DNA from: an uncultured Rhodospirillaceae bacterium
GTDB taxonomy: Bacteria; Pseudomonadota; Alphaproteobacteria; UBA8366
DNA: 54,655 nt
Direction: 5' to 3'
Assembly: GCA_913043025.1 (NCBI GenBank)
Contig: CAJWLM010000017.1
Coordinates: forward strand, 1-54,655
Position 1 is the stretch's first letter. Every line of letters starts with the position of its first letter. The position numbers and the translations under genes were made by a program. The notes beneath the pieces were generated by a model. That model worked only from the letters and a program-made list of their open reading frames with translations. It searched no databases and was not told the origin of the DNA. Shown here piece after piece: positions 1 to 9,517 of the stretch.

Positions 1-5
1 AAAAT

Positions 6-164
6 TTATCTATCAAAAATATCAGACGACCCCTCGATGGCCGTCATTAACGAAGCTATGAGGCCACCCGTACATGACTCAGCGGTTGCCAGTTTAAGTT
101 TTTTTAATCTGCAGGTTTGAAGAAACTGAGACCCTTGAAGCAATATTTCCCGCTCAAAATTCAT
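6..164 (-). pseudogene. CinA/PncC-type nicotinamide-nucleotide amidohydrolase, N-terminal piece ending at an early stop
   Basis: The minus strand from an ATG at 164 reads 52 codons ending in TAA at 6-8. The product carries the CinA C-terminal family signature TAESCTGGLIAS and goes on to SSDIFDR, where family members normally continue with a Phe-Val-Thr-Tyr-Ser stretch. Family proteins are about 160 residues, so only the first third is here. The gene begins 14 bases after the pgpA stop, and ispDF-pgpA-cinA is a recurrent alphaproteobacterial operon, which supports identity. The stop may be a genuine truncation, or a one-base frameshift or sequence error near 5-9: skipping one base after the Arg codon would read Lys-Phe. 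Only five bases remain before the window edge, so the two cannot be separated here. Confidence 0.6.
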
Positions 165-178
165 TGAAACTCATACCT

Positions 179-631
179 TTACCAGATTAAAAAAATACCG
201 AAGGTCAGATATACATATAATGCGGCTAATATATCATCTGCCATCACTCCAAAGCCGCCCTTAACACCTTTATCGACTAAATTGATTGGCCAAGGCTTTG
301 CAATATCATAAAATCTAAACAACAGAAAGCCGACCCCAAAATAAATCAAATCGGGAGGCAGAAAGGCTAAGGAAAGCCACTGGCCAGACAACTCGTCTAT
401 GACGATTTCTGGGGCATCGGACCGCCTTGTTGATTTCTGATACTTGTCTGCTGCCCAGCATCCAATGCAAAAGGCAACAAATGCAGCCGCAGCTAAAGAA
501 TATGGCGGACCGTAAACATGTAGCGGCCAAGCGGTTCCTACACCAATAAGTGAGGCGATTGTTCCGGGCGCGGGTGTCTGATAACCCAAGCCACCCAAAG
601 TTGATATTGATTTATAAATATTTAAAAACAA
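179..631 (-). CDS. pgpA: phosphatidylglycerophosphatase A
   Basis: This integral inner-membrane enzyme dephosphorylates phosphatidylglycerol phosphate to phosphatidylglycerol. At 150 residues it has the normal family length. Visible family motifs are TPAPGTIASL near residue 20, VIDELSGQW near 77-85, RFYDIAKPWPI near 107-117 and GGFGVMADD near 126-134. Acidic residues in these motifs bind Mg2+ in the family. Several hydrophobic stretches fit a polytopic membrane protein. It starts 25 bases after the ispDF stop and is followed by the cinA-like piece, so the three are probably cotranscribed. Recognition is by motif pattern, and I see no good alternative. Confidence 0.93.
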   Translation of the reverse strand: MFLNIYKSISTLGGLGYQTPAPGTIASLIGVGTAWPLHVYGPPYSLAAAAFVAFCIGCWAADKYQKSTRRSDAPEIVIDELSGQWLSLAFLPPDLIYFGVGFLLFRFYDIAKPWPINLVDKGVKGGFGVMADDILAALYVYLTFGIFLIW

Positions 632-656
632 TTACTTTCAGCGTTTTCCTAAACCT

Positions 657-1838
657 TTACCTAATCCAAATTGTTGCCGCGGCCTGCGCAGCGATACCCT
701 CACGTCTCCCTGTGAAGCCAAGCTTTTCTGAAGTGGTCCCCTTTATGCTTATGAGTTCAGATGACAAGTTTAGAATCTCTGCTAACCGTGATTGCATAGA
801 TTCTCGGTGCGGTCCAATCTTAGGTGTTTCGCAGACAATTGTTAAATCAATATGGTTGATAACTCCATTTTTCTGCGTAACCATCTTTGCTGCTTCAGTG
901 AGGAATATATCTGAAGAGGCGCCTTTCCATTTCATGTCGCTCGGGGGGAAATAGGTGCCTATATCGCCAGCGCAAATCCCCCCTAATATGGCGTCTGTCA
1001 GGGCATGCATTGCAACGTCAGCATCTGAATGTGCCAAAAGCCCATGGGTGTGGGGGATTGGTACACCGCAAAGTATGACATGATCTCCCGGGCCGAAACG
1101 ATGGACATCAAACCCGATCCCCGTTCTGATGCCCGACAAATCAACAATATTGTGGGTTGTCATTTCCTCTGTGCCAGACAAAACTTCACCTCTCACAAAA
1201 TCCTCGGGGTTGGTTACTTTAAAGTTTTCTTCGTTGCCATCGACAAGGAGAACCTTGTGGCCGGCTGCTTCCACGATTGCAGCATCATCAGTATAGCTTT
1301 CATTCTGAAATTGGATGTGTGCGGCTAGTATTTCCTTAAACCGAAATCCTTGCGGTGTCTGGGCTCGCCAAAGTTCTTCTCTAGGTATTGTCTCACGTAC
1401 ATAGCCACCCTTGTCTTGTTTCTTTACCGTATCAGTGATTTTTGATGCAGCCAATGCTGCTGTGCTGCTGTCGAGTGAGTCCAGAACTCGCGTGATGGTA
1501 TCCGCTGCTACAAAAGGCCTTGCAGCGTCATGGATCAATATTTTGCTGGGGCTGTATTCAATGAAGCTTTCAAGGCCGTTTAAGCCTGACTTCTGTCGGG
1601 TATCACCGCCGAAAACCGGAGGTTCCAGTGGTAAATCACGGGCAACCATCTCATATAAATGCTGATCCTCTGGATGGATAACTGCGCGAACCAAGTTGAT
1701 TTCAGGATGTTCGCAAAAAGCAATAAGTGATCGCCTTAGTAATGATACTCCGCGAATCTCTCGATACTGTTTTGGAATGCCGTGGCCCGCACGGCTGCCT
1801 CGCCCGCCTGCTAGCACCAATGCTACATTTTTTCCCAT
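657..1838 (-). CDS. ispDF: bifunctional MEP cytidylyltransferase / MECDP synthase (IspDF)
   Basis: The fused enzyme covers two steps of the MEP isoprenoid pathway. The IspD half makes CDP-methylerythritol from MEP and CTP; the IspF half cyclises the phosphorylated product to methylerythritol cyclodiphosphate. The IspD half (about residues 1-220) opens with the nucleotide-binding motif LAGGRGSRAGHGIPKQY. The IspF half (about 235-392) shows the metal-binding GFDVHRF, then LLAHSDADVAMHALTDA and the C-terminal GFTGRREGIA. I chose the ATG at 1838 because it places the nucleotide motif a few residues from the start; the open frame extends to a TTG at 1868. The fusion is typical of Alphaproteobacteria. 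It is first in a minus-strand unit with pgpA and is divergent from dusB. Confidence 0.95.
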   Translation of the reverse strand: MGKNVALVLAGGRGSRAGHGIPKQYREIRGVSLLRRSLIAFCEHPEINLVRAVIHPEDQHLYEMVARDLPLEPPVFGGDTRQKSGLNGLESFIEYSPSKILIHDAARPFVAADTITRVLDSLDSSTAALAASKITDTVKKQDKGGYVRETIPREELWRAQTPQGFRFKEILAAHIQFQNESYTDDAAIVEAAGHKVLLVDGNEENFKVTNPEDFVRGEVLSGTEEMTTHNIVDLSGIRTGIGFDVHRFGPGDHVILCGVPIPHTHGLLAHSDADVAMHALTDAILGGICAGDIGTYFPPSDMKWKGASSDIFLTEAAKMVTQKNGVINHIDLTIVCETPKIGPHRESMQSRLAEILNLSSELISIKGTTSEKLGFTGRREGIAAQAAATIWIR

Positions 1839-2140
1839 CAACCATTCTTTCTTCAGTGAACTCAGCAATGGAAATGCTAAATGGCATATGCCAAGGGTTC
1901 GCTTTTATAGTCAATCTCTCATGTCTAAATTGTGGCGCTTTTTTAAGCTTGTCTTCCGACATAAACACTTTTGCCGAATTTTATAGAATATTTTATGAGA
2001 ATTTCGCGATGGATCGGTACTTTTTACAGGCGATTGTGAAAACTTGTGAAGCTTTTGTAGCTGCTGCCACGAATTCAGATTGCCAATGCACTAAATTGGT
2101 TATATGTTATGCATAGTCAATAACTGCCCATTAAAGTGGC
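1839..2140. promoter_or_regulatory. divergent intergenic region, ispDF / dusB
   Basis: About 300 bases separate two genes that point away from each other, so promoters for both the ispDF and the dusB-ntr units must lie here. The stretch is AT-rich, especially 1930-2010. I could not place convincing -35/-10 pairs or a sigma-54 site. No open frame in it resembles a protein. Confidence 0.4.
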
Positions 2141-3121
2141 ATGATATTCTCTAACAATAAATATCCATTGGTAATTTTAGCACCCTTATCTGGGGTCAGC
2201 GACTACCCTTTCCGTCAAGCTGTTAAAAGTTTTGGCGCTGACCTCGTCTTTTCTGAGATGATTGCAAGCGATGCTGTTCTTCGTCAGGTGCGCTCAGAGA
2301 TGAAGAAAATTCCCCACAATTGTTTGTCTGAATTTCCTATATCGGTGCAAATTGCGGGGCGGGACCCCTTTTTAATGGCGGAGGCAGCGCGCATTAATGA
2401 AGACAGGGGGGCAGCAGCGATTGATATAAACTTTGGATGTCCCGCCAGAAAAGTAACAAATAAAGCATGCGGCTCCGCACTCATGAGAGACGAGAGTTTG
2501 GCCGCTCAAATTATAAGCGCAGTTGTTAAAGCTGTTTCAGTCCCGGTGACTTTAAAAATGCGCACTGGGTGGGATGAAACATGTCGTAACGCGCCTAACC
2601 TTGCCCGCATTGCAGAAGAACAAGGCGTCCAGATGGTTACCGTGCATGGCAGAACCCGATGTCAATTTTTTAAGGGAACCGCCGACTGGGGATTTATAAG
2701 AAAGGTGAAAGAAGCTATAAAAATACCTGTTATAGCCAATGGAGATATTTGTAGCCCTGAGGATGCGAAGGACTGCCTTTTTTTATCTGGAGCCGATGGG
2801 GTGATGCTCGGTCGAGGAAGCCAAGGGAAGCCGTGGTTATTAAGTCAGGTAAAATTATTTCTTCAAACTGGAGAACAATCGCCAGACCCTTGTTTAGAGA
2901 CTATTTTGTCTTCTGTGCTCTCACATTACGCTGCTATTTTGTCACATTATGGGATCGATCAGGGCCTTAGGGTAGCACGTAAACATTTGTGCTGGTATGT
3001 CCAAAATCTTCAAAACTCCAATGATGTACGCCTGAGTATCAGTAAAAGCAACAACCCTGACCAAGTGATCGAGTTGTTGAAATCATTTTTTTGCGATCAG
3101 CAGAATACGTTGGCGGCATGA
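2141..3121 (+). CDS. dusB: tRNA-dihydrouridine synthase (DusB/NifR3 type)
   Basis: This FMN enzyme reduces specific uridines of tRNA to dihydrouridine using NAD(P)H. The 326-residue product is a normal-length TIM-barrel Dus protein. Visible are the N-terminal [12 protein letters not shown], the [10 protein letters not shown] motif with the catalytic Cys near residue 100, [21 protein letters not shown] and the FMN phosphate site [13 protein letters not shown]. In Alphaproteobacteria this gene (historically nifR3) heads the ntrBC operon, exactly as here: its stop codon overlaps the ATG of ntrB in an ATGA. The start follows only a weak ribosome-binding site. Confidence 0.95.
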   Translation: MIFSNNKYPLVILAPLSGVSDYPFRQAVKSFGADLVFSEMIASDAVLRQVRSEMKKIPHNCLSEFPISVQIAGRDPFLMAEAARINEDRGAAAIDINFGCPARKVTNKACGSALMRDESLAAQIISAVVKAVSVPVTLKMRTGWDETCRNAPNLARIAEEQGVQMVTVHGRTRCQFFKGTADWGFIRKVKEAIKIPVIANGDICSPEDAKDCLFLSGADGVMLGRGSQGKPWLLSQVKLFLQTGEQSPDPCLETILSSVLSHYAAILSHYGIDQGLRVARKHLCWYVQNLQNSNDVRLSISKSNNPDQVIELLKSFFCDQQNTLAA

Positions 3122-4230
3122 AAATCAGTAGGTCTTTTGAAACCAACCTCGCACCGGATTTTTTTGCAGAGCTTCTATCCGCAATTCCATTGCCAGTGTT
3201 GGTAGCAGATGGGTCAGACGAAATTGTTTATGCAAATCCCGCTGCAGAAAATTTTTTCCAATTGAGCATTGTGGGGCTCACAAATCGGAATTTGCAAGAC
3301 TTGATTCCACAGGACAGCCCTTTGATGAGCCTTGCCCACAAGGTCCGGCGGACTGGGAACAGTATGCAAGAATTTTCTATCCGTTTGGCGACACCGAGAA
3401 TAGGAGATAAAATGGTGAGTTTGACTGCGGCAACACTCGGCAGTCATGCCTCTTTTGTTGCACTCGTTCTTAATGAAATTACCGTGGCGGAACGGATTGA
3501 TACTTCATTGGTTCATCGGGATGTGGCCCGCTCCGTATCAGCGATGTCGGCAGTGCTTGCTCATGAAATTAAAAACCCGCTTTCTGGGGTACGAGGCGCT
3601 GCTCAATTACTTGAACAATCTGCACCGTCTGATGAAAGGCCTCTTGCCCGTCTAATAGTTGATGAAAGTGATCGTATTTGCAGATTGATAGATCGAATTG
3701 AAGCATTTTCTGACAGGCCAAGAATTGAAAAATATGCTGTGAATTTGCACGAAGTTCTGGACCACGTGATACATATAGCGAATACTGGGTTTGCTAAAGG
3801 AATACCGATTGCAAAGGCTTACGATCCATCTTTACCAAGAGTTTATGGAGATAGAGATCATCTTATTCAAGTGTTCCTCAATTTGGCAAAGAATGCCGCT
3901 GAAGCCTTAGACGGAGTTCAGGAGCCGTCCATAAGGGTGCACACCGCATTTCAATATGGAATGCGACTAGCTACACCAGGATTGCACTCGCGAGTAGATC
4001 TACCTCTCATCGTTTCCATAGAGGATAATGGTGGTGGTATTCCAGACGAAATGGTACGGCAAATCTTCGATCCTTTTGTCAGCACGAAAGCGCAAAATGC
4101 CGGGCTAGGGCTGGCTTTGGTAGCCAAACTTGTCGATGATCACGGGGGAATGATCGATGTTTTAAATGGATCTGACAAAACAACCTTCAAAGTGATGATG
4201 CCTATGGCACGGAGCGACAATGGCGAATAA
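3118..4230 (+). CDS. ntrB: nitrogen regulation sensor kinase NtrB (GlnL)
   Basis: NtrB is the cytosolic PAS-containing histidine kinase/phosphatase that, under PII control, sets NtrC phosphorylation when nitrogen is short. From the ATG that overlaps the dusB stop (ATGA, 3118-3121) the protein has 370 residues. A PAS-like domain lies at about 20-125. The H box [20 protein letters not shown] puts the phosphoacceptor at His149. ATP-binding boxes are visible as [23 protein letters not shown] and NAGLGLALV. No membrane segment is seen, which separates it from NtrY. Its end overlaps the ntrC start by 11 bases, implying translational coupling. Confidence 0.95.
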   Translation: MKISRSFETNLAPDFFAELLSAIPLPVLVADGSDEIVYANPAAENFFQLSIVGLTNRNLQDLIPQDSPLMSLAHKVRRTGNSMQEFSIRLATPRIGDKMVSLTAATLGSHASFVALVLNEITVAERIDTSLVHRDVARSVSAMSAVLAHEIKNPLSGVRGAAQLLEQSAPSDERPLARLIVDESDRICRLIDRIEAFSDRPRIEKYAVNLHEVLDHVIHIANTGFAKGIPIAKAYDPSLPRVYGDRDHLIQVFLNLAKNAAEALDGVQEPSIRVHTAFQYGMRLATPGLHSRVDLPLIVSIEDNGGGIPDEMVRQIFDPFVSTKAQNAGLGLALVAKLVDDHGGMIDVLNGSDKTTFKVMMPMARSDNGE

Positions 4231-5671
4231 ACAACAACCCGTTATACTGGTAGCTGATGACGACCACTCAATTCGGACAGTCTTAGGACAGGCACTAATA
4301 AGGCAAGGTTATGATGTGCGATCCACTAGCAATGCCACAACTCTGTGGCGTTGGATTACAGATGGCGATGGTGATGTAGTGCTTACTGATATTGTCCTGC
4401 CAGATGAAAATGCCTTGGATTTGATACCTAGAATACGAAAGATGCGCCCAGAACTCCGAGTTATCGCAATGAGTGCTCAGAACACATTGCTTACGGCTGT
4501 TAAAGCAACCGAACGAGGCGCTTTCGAGTACTTGCCAAAACCCTTTGACCTCACCGAATTGTTTCGTGTGATTAATCGCGCGCTTGAAGAGCCGGCCCTG
4601 AAACACACGATAAATGAGGAAGCCGTAGAGGGTGACGAGCGTCTTCCATTGATAGGCAGATCGCCAGCTATGCAGGAGATCTATCGTATACTTGCTCGTC
4701 TCATGGGGACTGACCTCACAGTGCTGATCACCGGGGAGTCCGGCACTGGCAAAGAGCTCGCTGCACGTGCACTTCATGATTATGGGAAAAGAAAGCACGC
4801 GCCATTTGTTGCTATAAATATGGCGGCGATACCTCATGATCTTATAGAAAGCGAGCTGTTTGGTCACGAAAAAGGGGCGTTTACTGGCGCTGGAAACCGG
4901 TTCTATGGACGCTTTGAGCAGGCAGAGGGTGGTACTTTGTTCCTAGATGAAATCGGTGATATGCCGATTGATACGCAAACTAGGCTTCTTCGAGTGTTGC
5001 AAGAAGGAGAGTTTACAAGGGTAGGAGGGCGCATTCCAATAAAGGCCAATGTGAGAATTGTGGCGGCTACCCATCACGATCTCACCAAATTAGTGCAGCA
5101 AGGTAATTTTCGGGAAGACTTGTATTACCGGCTTAATGTTGTGCCAATGCGGCTACCACCCCTACGTGAACGGTCAGAAGATATTCCGGATCTAGCGAGG
5201 TACTTTTTACAACAAGTTTCTTCTGAGGGATTACCCGTTAAATCAATTGATGGTGACGCCTTGTTGCGACTTCAAGCACATCGTTGGCCTGGCAATGTCC
5301 GTGAATTGGAGAACATGGTCCGGCGACTGGCAGCCCTCTACTCACAGCAAAATATCACTATTGACGTTGTGGAAAGTGAATTGGCAGAAATATCACAAGT
5401 CAATGAAACTATGTGCGCGGATTCGGCAAGTCTGTCTGAAACAGTCGAACGTCATTTATTAGAGCATTTTGCGACATACGGGGACGCTCTTCCTCCGAGT
5501 GGATTATACGAAAAAATTATTAGTGAGATAGAGAAGCCTCTTTTGAGCATTTCGCTTAGTTCCGTGCGAGGAAATCAGGTGCGCGCGGCGGAAATACTTG
5601 GGCTTAACAGAAATACCCTGCGAAAAAAAATACGTGAGTTGGGAATAGAGGTAATAAGACGTCCCCGTTGA
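4220..5671 (+). CDS. ntrC: nitrogen regulator NtrC, sigma-54 activator
   Basis: This response regulator activates sigma-54 promoters of nitrogen-assimilation genes after phosphorylation by NtrB. All three domains of the 483-residue protein are intact: a receiver (1-120) with the acceptor Asp57 in [11 protein letters not shown]; an AAA+ domain with Walker A GESGTGKE at 172-179, the sigma-54 contact loop GAFTGA at 219-224, Walker [12 protein letters not shown] and the arginine region REDLYYRLN; and a C-terminal Fis-type helix-turn-helix in [20 protein letters not shown]. The preserved GAFTGA loop implies classic sigma-54 activation, in contrast to the NtrX paralogue downstream. It overlaps ntrB and is followed by ntrY after about 110 bases. 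Confidence 0.96.
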   Translation: MANKQQPVILVADDDHSIRTVLGQALIRQGYDVRSTSNATTLWRWITDGDGDVVLTDIVLPDENALDLIPRIRKMRPELRVIAMSAQNTLLTAVKATERGAFEYLPKPFDLTELFRVINRALEEPALKHTINEEAVEGDERLPLIGRSPAMQEIYRILARLMGTDLTVLITGESGTGKELAARALHDYGKRKHAPFVAINMAAIPHDLIESELFGHEKGAFTGAGNRFYGRFEQAEGGTLFLDEIGDMPIDTQTRLLRVLQEGEFTRVGGRIPIKANVRIVAATHHDLTKLVQQGNFREDLYYRLNVVPMRLPPLRERSEDIPDLARYFLQQVSSEGLPVKSIDGDALLRLQAHRWPGNVRELENMVRRLAALYSQQNITIDVVESELAEISQVNETMCADSASLSETVERHLLEHFATYGDALPPSGLYEKIISEIEKPLLSISLSSVRGNQVRAAEILGLNRNTLRKKIRELGIEVIRRPR

Positions 5672-5784
5672 TAATTTTTAAATACATCAAACAAAACCAT
5701 AACAAAATTTATACATCTAGAAGTAGGGACTTATTGTTGTAATTGAATTATAACTTTGAGATCACCAAAGCCTGGGAACACTCT

Positions 5785-8073
5785 ATGACTGGGACAAGAA
5801 ATAACCCCTACAATCCGATTAGCACCCCTAAGGTTGCGGAAACGGCACTCAAGAGGCACCTAGCCGGGCGCTGGATTGCTGTGGCGCTAGGTATTTTGGC
5901 ATGTTTTTCCGTAATCGCTACGTATATGGCCATTCGGGGAATGGATCCTTTCGGGCCTGATTCGATATGGGTGTCACGGCTTCTAGTTACAGACCTCGCC
6001 CTATTACTGATACTGGCTATTTTTATTGGCTGGCGGGTTGCTCGTGTTTGGACAGACCGGATAAGAGGCTCAGCTGGATCAAGACTTCATGTGCGCCTTG
6101 CGACTCTTTTTGGTTTCATCTCAATAGTTCCAGCGCTTCTGGTCGCGGGTGCGTCAGTGCTTTTCTTCAAGTTCGGCGTGGAAACGTGGTTTTCAAGTGA
6201 AGTTCGAACAGCATTGAACCAATCCGTGGCAGTGGCTGAGGCTTATATGGCAGAACACAAAAATAATTTACGCGCAGATGTGCTTGCTGTGTCAAAGTCG
6301 CTTAACCTTGAGGCAAATGCTCTTCAGGGAAACCCTAAACTTTTGAATTATGCGCTGAATATTCAATCTAATCTACGCGGCTTGACTGAGGCAATAGTCT
6401 TTATCTCAAGCACGGGAGAAGTTTTAGCCAGAGCAGGGCTCACCTACGTTTTGGAATTTGAGGGAATACCACCTGAAAAATTCAATTTAGCGCGTAAGGG
6501 TGAAGTGGCAATTCTAACAAGTAAAAACGATGATAGAGTAAGGGCACTTGTACGCTTGGATAATTATATTGATCACTATCTCTACGTCGGCCGGTTTGTT
6601 GAACCAAAGGTTTTAGCGCAGACAAAGCGCACACAACTCTCAGTTGAACGGTTTGAAAACTTAGAACTCAAACGGGAGAATATAGAAATCTCGTTCGCAT
6701 TATTGTTTATTGGTCTGGCTCTTATTCTATTGTTAGCGGCGTCGTGGTTCGGACTTATCGTTGCCACTCAATTTTCTCGACCAATAAGTGCTTTGATTGA
6801 TGCAACTGAAAGAGTGCGTTCAGGGGATCTCGCTGTACGAGTACCGGAGGAGGCTGAGACAAAGGAGCTTGGTCTTTTGAGCCGTGCTTTCAACCGAATG
6901 ACTGGTGAGCTTGGAAGAAGTCGTGGAGAGTTAGTTGAAGCTAATCAGCAATTAGATGAGAGACGTCGGTTTACTGAAACGGTGCTTTCTGGCGTATCTG
7001 CCGGGGTTATTGGATTGGATGAAGAGGGACGAATAAACCTTCCTAATAGGTCGGCGTCAACTTTGACCGGCCAAAATCTAGAAAAAAGGCTCGGCGAGTT
7101 TCTCGGTGCGGTTATTCCGGAAATGGCAAACATGCTTGACGAGGTAAAAAAATCATCAACTGGCCGGTTTATCGAACGCCAAATCCGAATCACGCGAGAA
7201 CGCGAACCTTGTACTTTAATTGTGCGTATTGGAACGGAACACGTTGGCGGGCAAGTTTGTGGCTTCGTTGTTACATTCGATGATATTTCACAGTTAATGT
7301 CGGCTCAGAGAAAAGCAGCTTGGGCAGATGTAGCTAGACGAATTGCTCATGAAATTAGGAATCCGCTAACTCCGATACAGTTGTCGGCTGAACGCTTAAA
7401 GCGCAAATATGGGAGTCAAATTAGCTCAGACCGTGAAACGTTTGAAACCTGCACCGACACGATAATCCGTCACGTTGAGGATATTGGCCGCATGGTAGAT
7501 GAATTTTCGAGTTTTGCCAGAATGCCATTACCGGTGATGCGTTGTGAGAACTTGTCTGAACTTGTTCGCCAGGCGGAATTTTTACAACGAAGTGCTCATC
7601 GCGAGCTCAATTTTAAAACCGAATTACCTGACCAGCCGCTTTATTTCAAATGCGATGGTCGGCAGATAAGTCAAGCGCTCACAAACCTCCTTTTAAATGC
7701 GGCAGAGGCCATTGAGGCATGCCCCAATTTAGGGACAAAACAGGGAGAGATTCATTTACGGTTAAGTCATTCTGATGATATTGCGACAATTGAGGTAGAA
7801 GACAACGGAAAAGGTTTGCCAAATAAGCAACGTGATCGTTTGACGGAGCCATATTTCACAACTCGTTCAAAGGGAACTGGGTTAGGGCTAGCTATAGTTC
7901 GAAAGATTATGGAAGATCATAAAGGTAGTTTGCAACTACGTGACGGGAGGATGGGAGGTGCTTGCGTCACTTTGTGTATGAGTGGTCCAAGAATTGAAAA
8001 AACTGAAGATGAAAAAACGCTAGGTGCCTCGTTAGAGGCCCCACAAACATCAATGGAACAAGTTGGTGAATAG
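5785..8073 (+). CDS. ntrY: membrane sensor histidine kinase NtrY
   Basis: NtrY is the membrane-bound kinase of the second alphaproteobacterial nitrogen/redox system and signals to NtrX. The protein (762 residues from this ATG) has N-terminal transmembrane helices at about residues 30-110, a periplasmic or linker stretch, another helix pair near 300-325, a HAMP linker (SRPISALIDATERVRSGDL), a PAS domain, the H box RRIAHEIRNPLTPIQLSAER and an ATP-binding domain with NLLLNAAEAIE, VEDNGKGLP and GTGLGLAIVRKIM. The open frame extends upstream to a TTG at 5743; the ATG at 5785 was chosen without a strong ribosome-binding site, so the start is uncertain by 14 codons. It sits between ntrC and ntrX. 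Confidence 0.93.
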   Translation: MTGTRNNPYNPISTPKVAETALKRHLAGRWIAVALGILACFSVIATYMAIRGMDPFGPDSIWVSRLLVTDLALLLILAIFIGWRVARVWTDRIRGSAGSRLHVRLATLFGFISIVPALLVAGASVLFFKFGVETWFSSEVRTALNQSVAVAEAYMAEHKNNLRADVLAVSKSLNLEANALQGNPKLLNYALNIQSNLRGLTEAIVFISSTGEVLARAGLTYVLEFEGIPPEKFNLARKGEVAILTSKNDDRVRALVRLDNYIDHYLYVGRFVEPKVLAQTKRTQLSVERFENLELKRENIEISFALLFIGLALILLLAASWFGLIVATQFSRPISALIDATERVRSGDLAVRVPEEAETKELGLLSRAFNRMTGELGRSRGELVEANQQLDERRRFTETVLSGVSAGVIGLDEEGRINLPNRSASTLTGQNLEKRLGEFLGAVIPEMANMLDEVKKSSTGRFIERQIRITREREPCTLIVRIGTEHVGGQVCGFVVTFDDISQLMSAQRKAAWADVARRIAHEIRNPLTPIQLSAERLKRKYGSQISSDRETFETCTDTIIRHVEDIGRMVDEFSSFARMPLPVMRCENLSELVRQAEFLQRSAHRELNFKTELPDQPLYFKCDGRQISQALTNLLLNAAEAIEACPNLGTKQGEIHLRLSHSDDIATIEVEDNGKGLPNKQRDRLTEPYFTTRSKGTGLGLAIVRKIMEDHKGSLQLRDGRMGGACVTLCMSGPRIEKTEDEKTLGASLEAPQTSMEQVGE

Positions 8074-8090
8074 GAAACGAGACTGAGCCG

Positions 8091-9488
8091 GTGGCACACG
8101 ATATTTTAATAGTTGATGATGAGGGGGATATCCGGAACCTCATAGCGGGTATTCTGCAAGACGAGGGATATGAAACTCGTGAGGCAGCCTCCAGCCAAGA
8201 TGCTTTTGCCGCTTTTGCCAGCCGCCAACCAAGCCTCATAATTTTGGACGTTTGGTTGCAGAACAGTGAGCTTGATGGACTCCAAATGTTGGAACAAATA
8301 CGCCAAGAAAACCCTGAGCAACAAGTGTTGATGATAAGCGGGCATGCCACGTTTGATATGGCTGTGAATGCGACCAAGATGGGGGCATATGATTTTCTTA
8401 CGAAGCCTTTCAAAACAGATGTCCTTATTCATACTGTGGGGCGTGCTGTAGAGGATATTAGACTAAGAAACGAAAATGAGGAACTGCGAGCTCGTTCTGC
8501 CGAACAGCAAGCAGAACTTGTGGGCAAGTCCGCTGTAATGTCTCAACTACGGAGCTCTTTGAATAAGGTTGCGCTTACAGACAGCAGAGTTTTGATAAGC
8601 GGTCCCCCTGGAAGCGGTAAAGGAGTAACCGCGGCCGTATTGCATGCTAAATCCCCCCGCAATGAAGGGCCCTTTGTCGCACTTTCCTGCGCTGGCCTTG
8701 AACCAGAAGACTTGGAACGAGAGCTGTTTGGTCACGAGGCTAATGATGGAGTTGCTCGGCGGGTTGGAGCCCTTGAAAAGGCTCATCGTGGTACATTACT
8801 TTTGGATGAAGTTGGCGACATCCCCGTAGAAACCCAGGCAAAGCTTGTTCGTGTTTTGCATAAACCAGAATTCACGCGTATTGGAGGTACGTCAATCGTA
8901 AACGTAGATGTGAGGGTGCTTGCGTCAACTAACCGCGACCTTAAGGTTGCCATTGCTGATGGGTCTTTTCGTGAAGACCTTTTCTATCGGCTCAGTGTTG
9001 TACCCCTTCAACTGCCGCCCCTCTGCAATAGACTAGAAGATTTGCCAGAACTCGCCGAAGATATAATGCGAAGAACTGCGCAATCGACTAACCGTCCACC
9101 AAGAAAGTTTTCACCGGATGCACTTGCTGCACTTCAGGCACACCAATGGCCAGGAAATGTATGGGAACTAGTTAACGTAATTCAGCGTCTCTTGCTTTTA
9201 ACGGACGTCGATGTCACGGCTGCTATTTTAGCTAGTGATGTAATCAAGGCCATAGGCGTGGACGAGAGTGAAAAGAATGAGGAAGTTTCTTTCGAGCTTA
9301 TGAACGTCTCTCTGCGGCAGGCTCGTGAAGCTTTTGAAAGACAATATTTGAATTTTCAATTGATACGTTTTGGCGGCAATATCAGTAAAACTGCTAGTTA
9401 CGTTGGCATGGACCGCGCAGCGCTTCATAGAAAGTTGAAAAGTCTCGGCCTTCACGGAAATGAAAAAACCTTGGGTAGTGCGGGTTAA
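8091..9488 (+). CDS. ntrX: response regulator NtrX (AAA+ domain lacking GAFTGA)
   Basis: NtrX partners NtrY. The 465-residue protein has a receiver with Asp53 in IILDVWL, a Walker A GPPGSGKG at 171-178, Walker B GTLLLDEVGD and a Fis-type helix-turn-helix near the C terminus (NISKTASYVGMDRAALHRKL). The segment that carries GAFTGA in NtrC reads ELFGHEANDGVARRVGALE, so the sigma-54 contact loop is missing. The usual WPGNVREL is WPGNVWEL and the LRER after the arginine finger is LCNR. This matches NtrX proteins that are thought not to act through sigma-54, although that is inference. It starts with GTG, 17 bases after ntrY. Confidence 0.93.
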   Translation: MAHDILIVDDEGDIRNLIAGILQDEGYETREAASSQDAFAAFASRQPSLIILDVWLQNSELDGLQMLEQIRQENPEQQVLMISGHATFDMAVNATKMGAYDFLTKPFKTDVLIHTVGRAVEDIRLRNENEELRARSAEQQAELVGKSAVMSQLRSSLNKVALTDSRVLISGPPGSGKGVTAAVLHAKSPRNEGPFVALSCAGLEPEDLERELFGHEANDGVARRVGALEKAHRGTLLLDEVGDIPVETQAKLVRVLHKPEFTRIGGTSIVNVDVRVLASTNRDLKVAIADGSFREDLFYRLSVVPLQLPPLCNRLEDLPELAEDIMRRTAQSTNRPPRKFSPDALAALQAHQWPGNVWELVNVIQRLLLLTDVDVTAAILASDVIKAIGVDESEKNEEVSFELMNVSLRQAREAFERQYLNFQLIRFGGNISKTASYVGMDRAALHRKLKSLGLHGNEKTLGSAG

Positions 9489-9517
9489 CCTATCAATTTT
9501 GAATTGTGAGATAGTCA

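Noticed and set aside
1-120. Plus-strand frame open from the window edge to a TGA at 118-120
   Set aside because: The minus strand of the same stretch encodes a clear CinA motif in line with the ispDF-pgpA operon.
4295-4867. 190-codon frame antisense to ntrC
   Set aside because: The plus strand encodes intact receiver and AAA+ motifs here; the antisense product has no signature.
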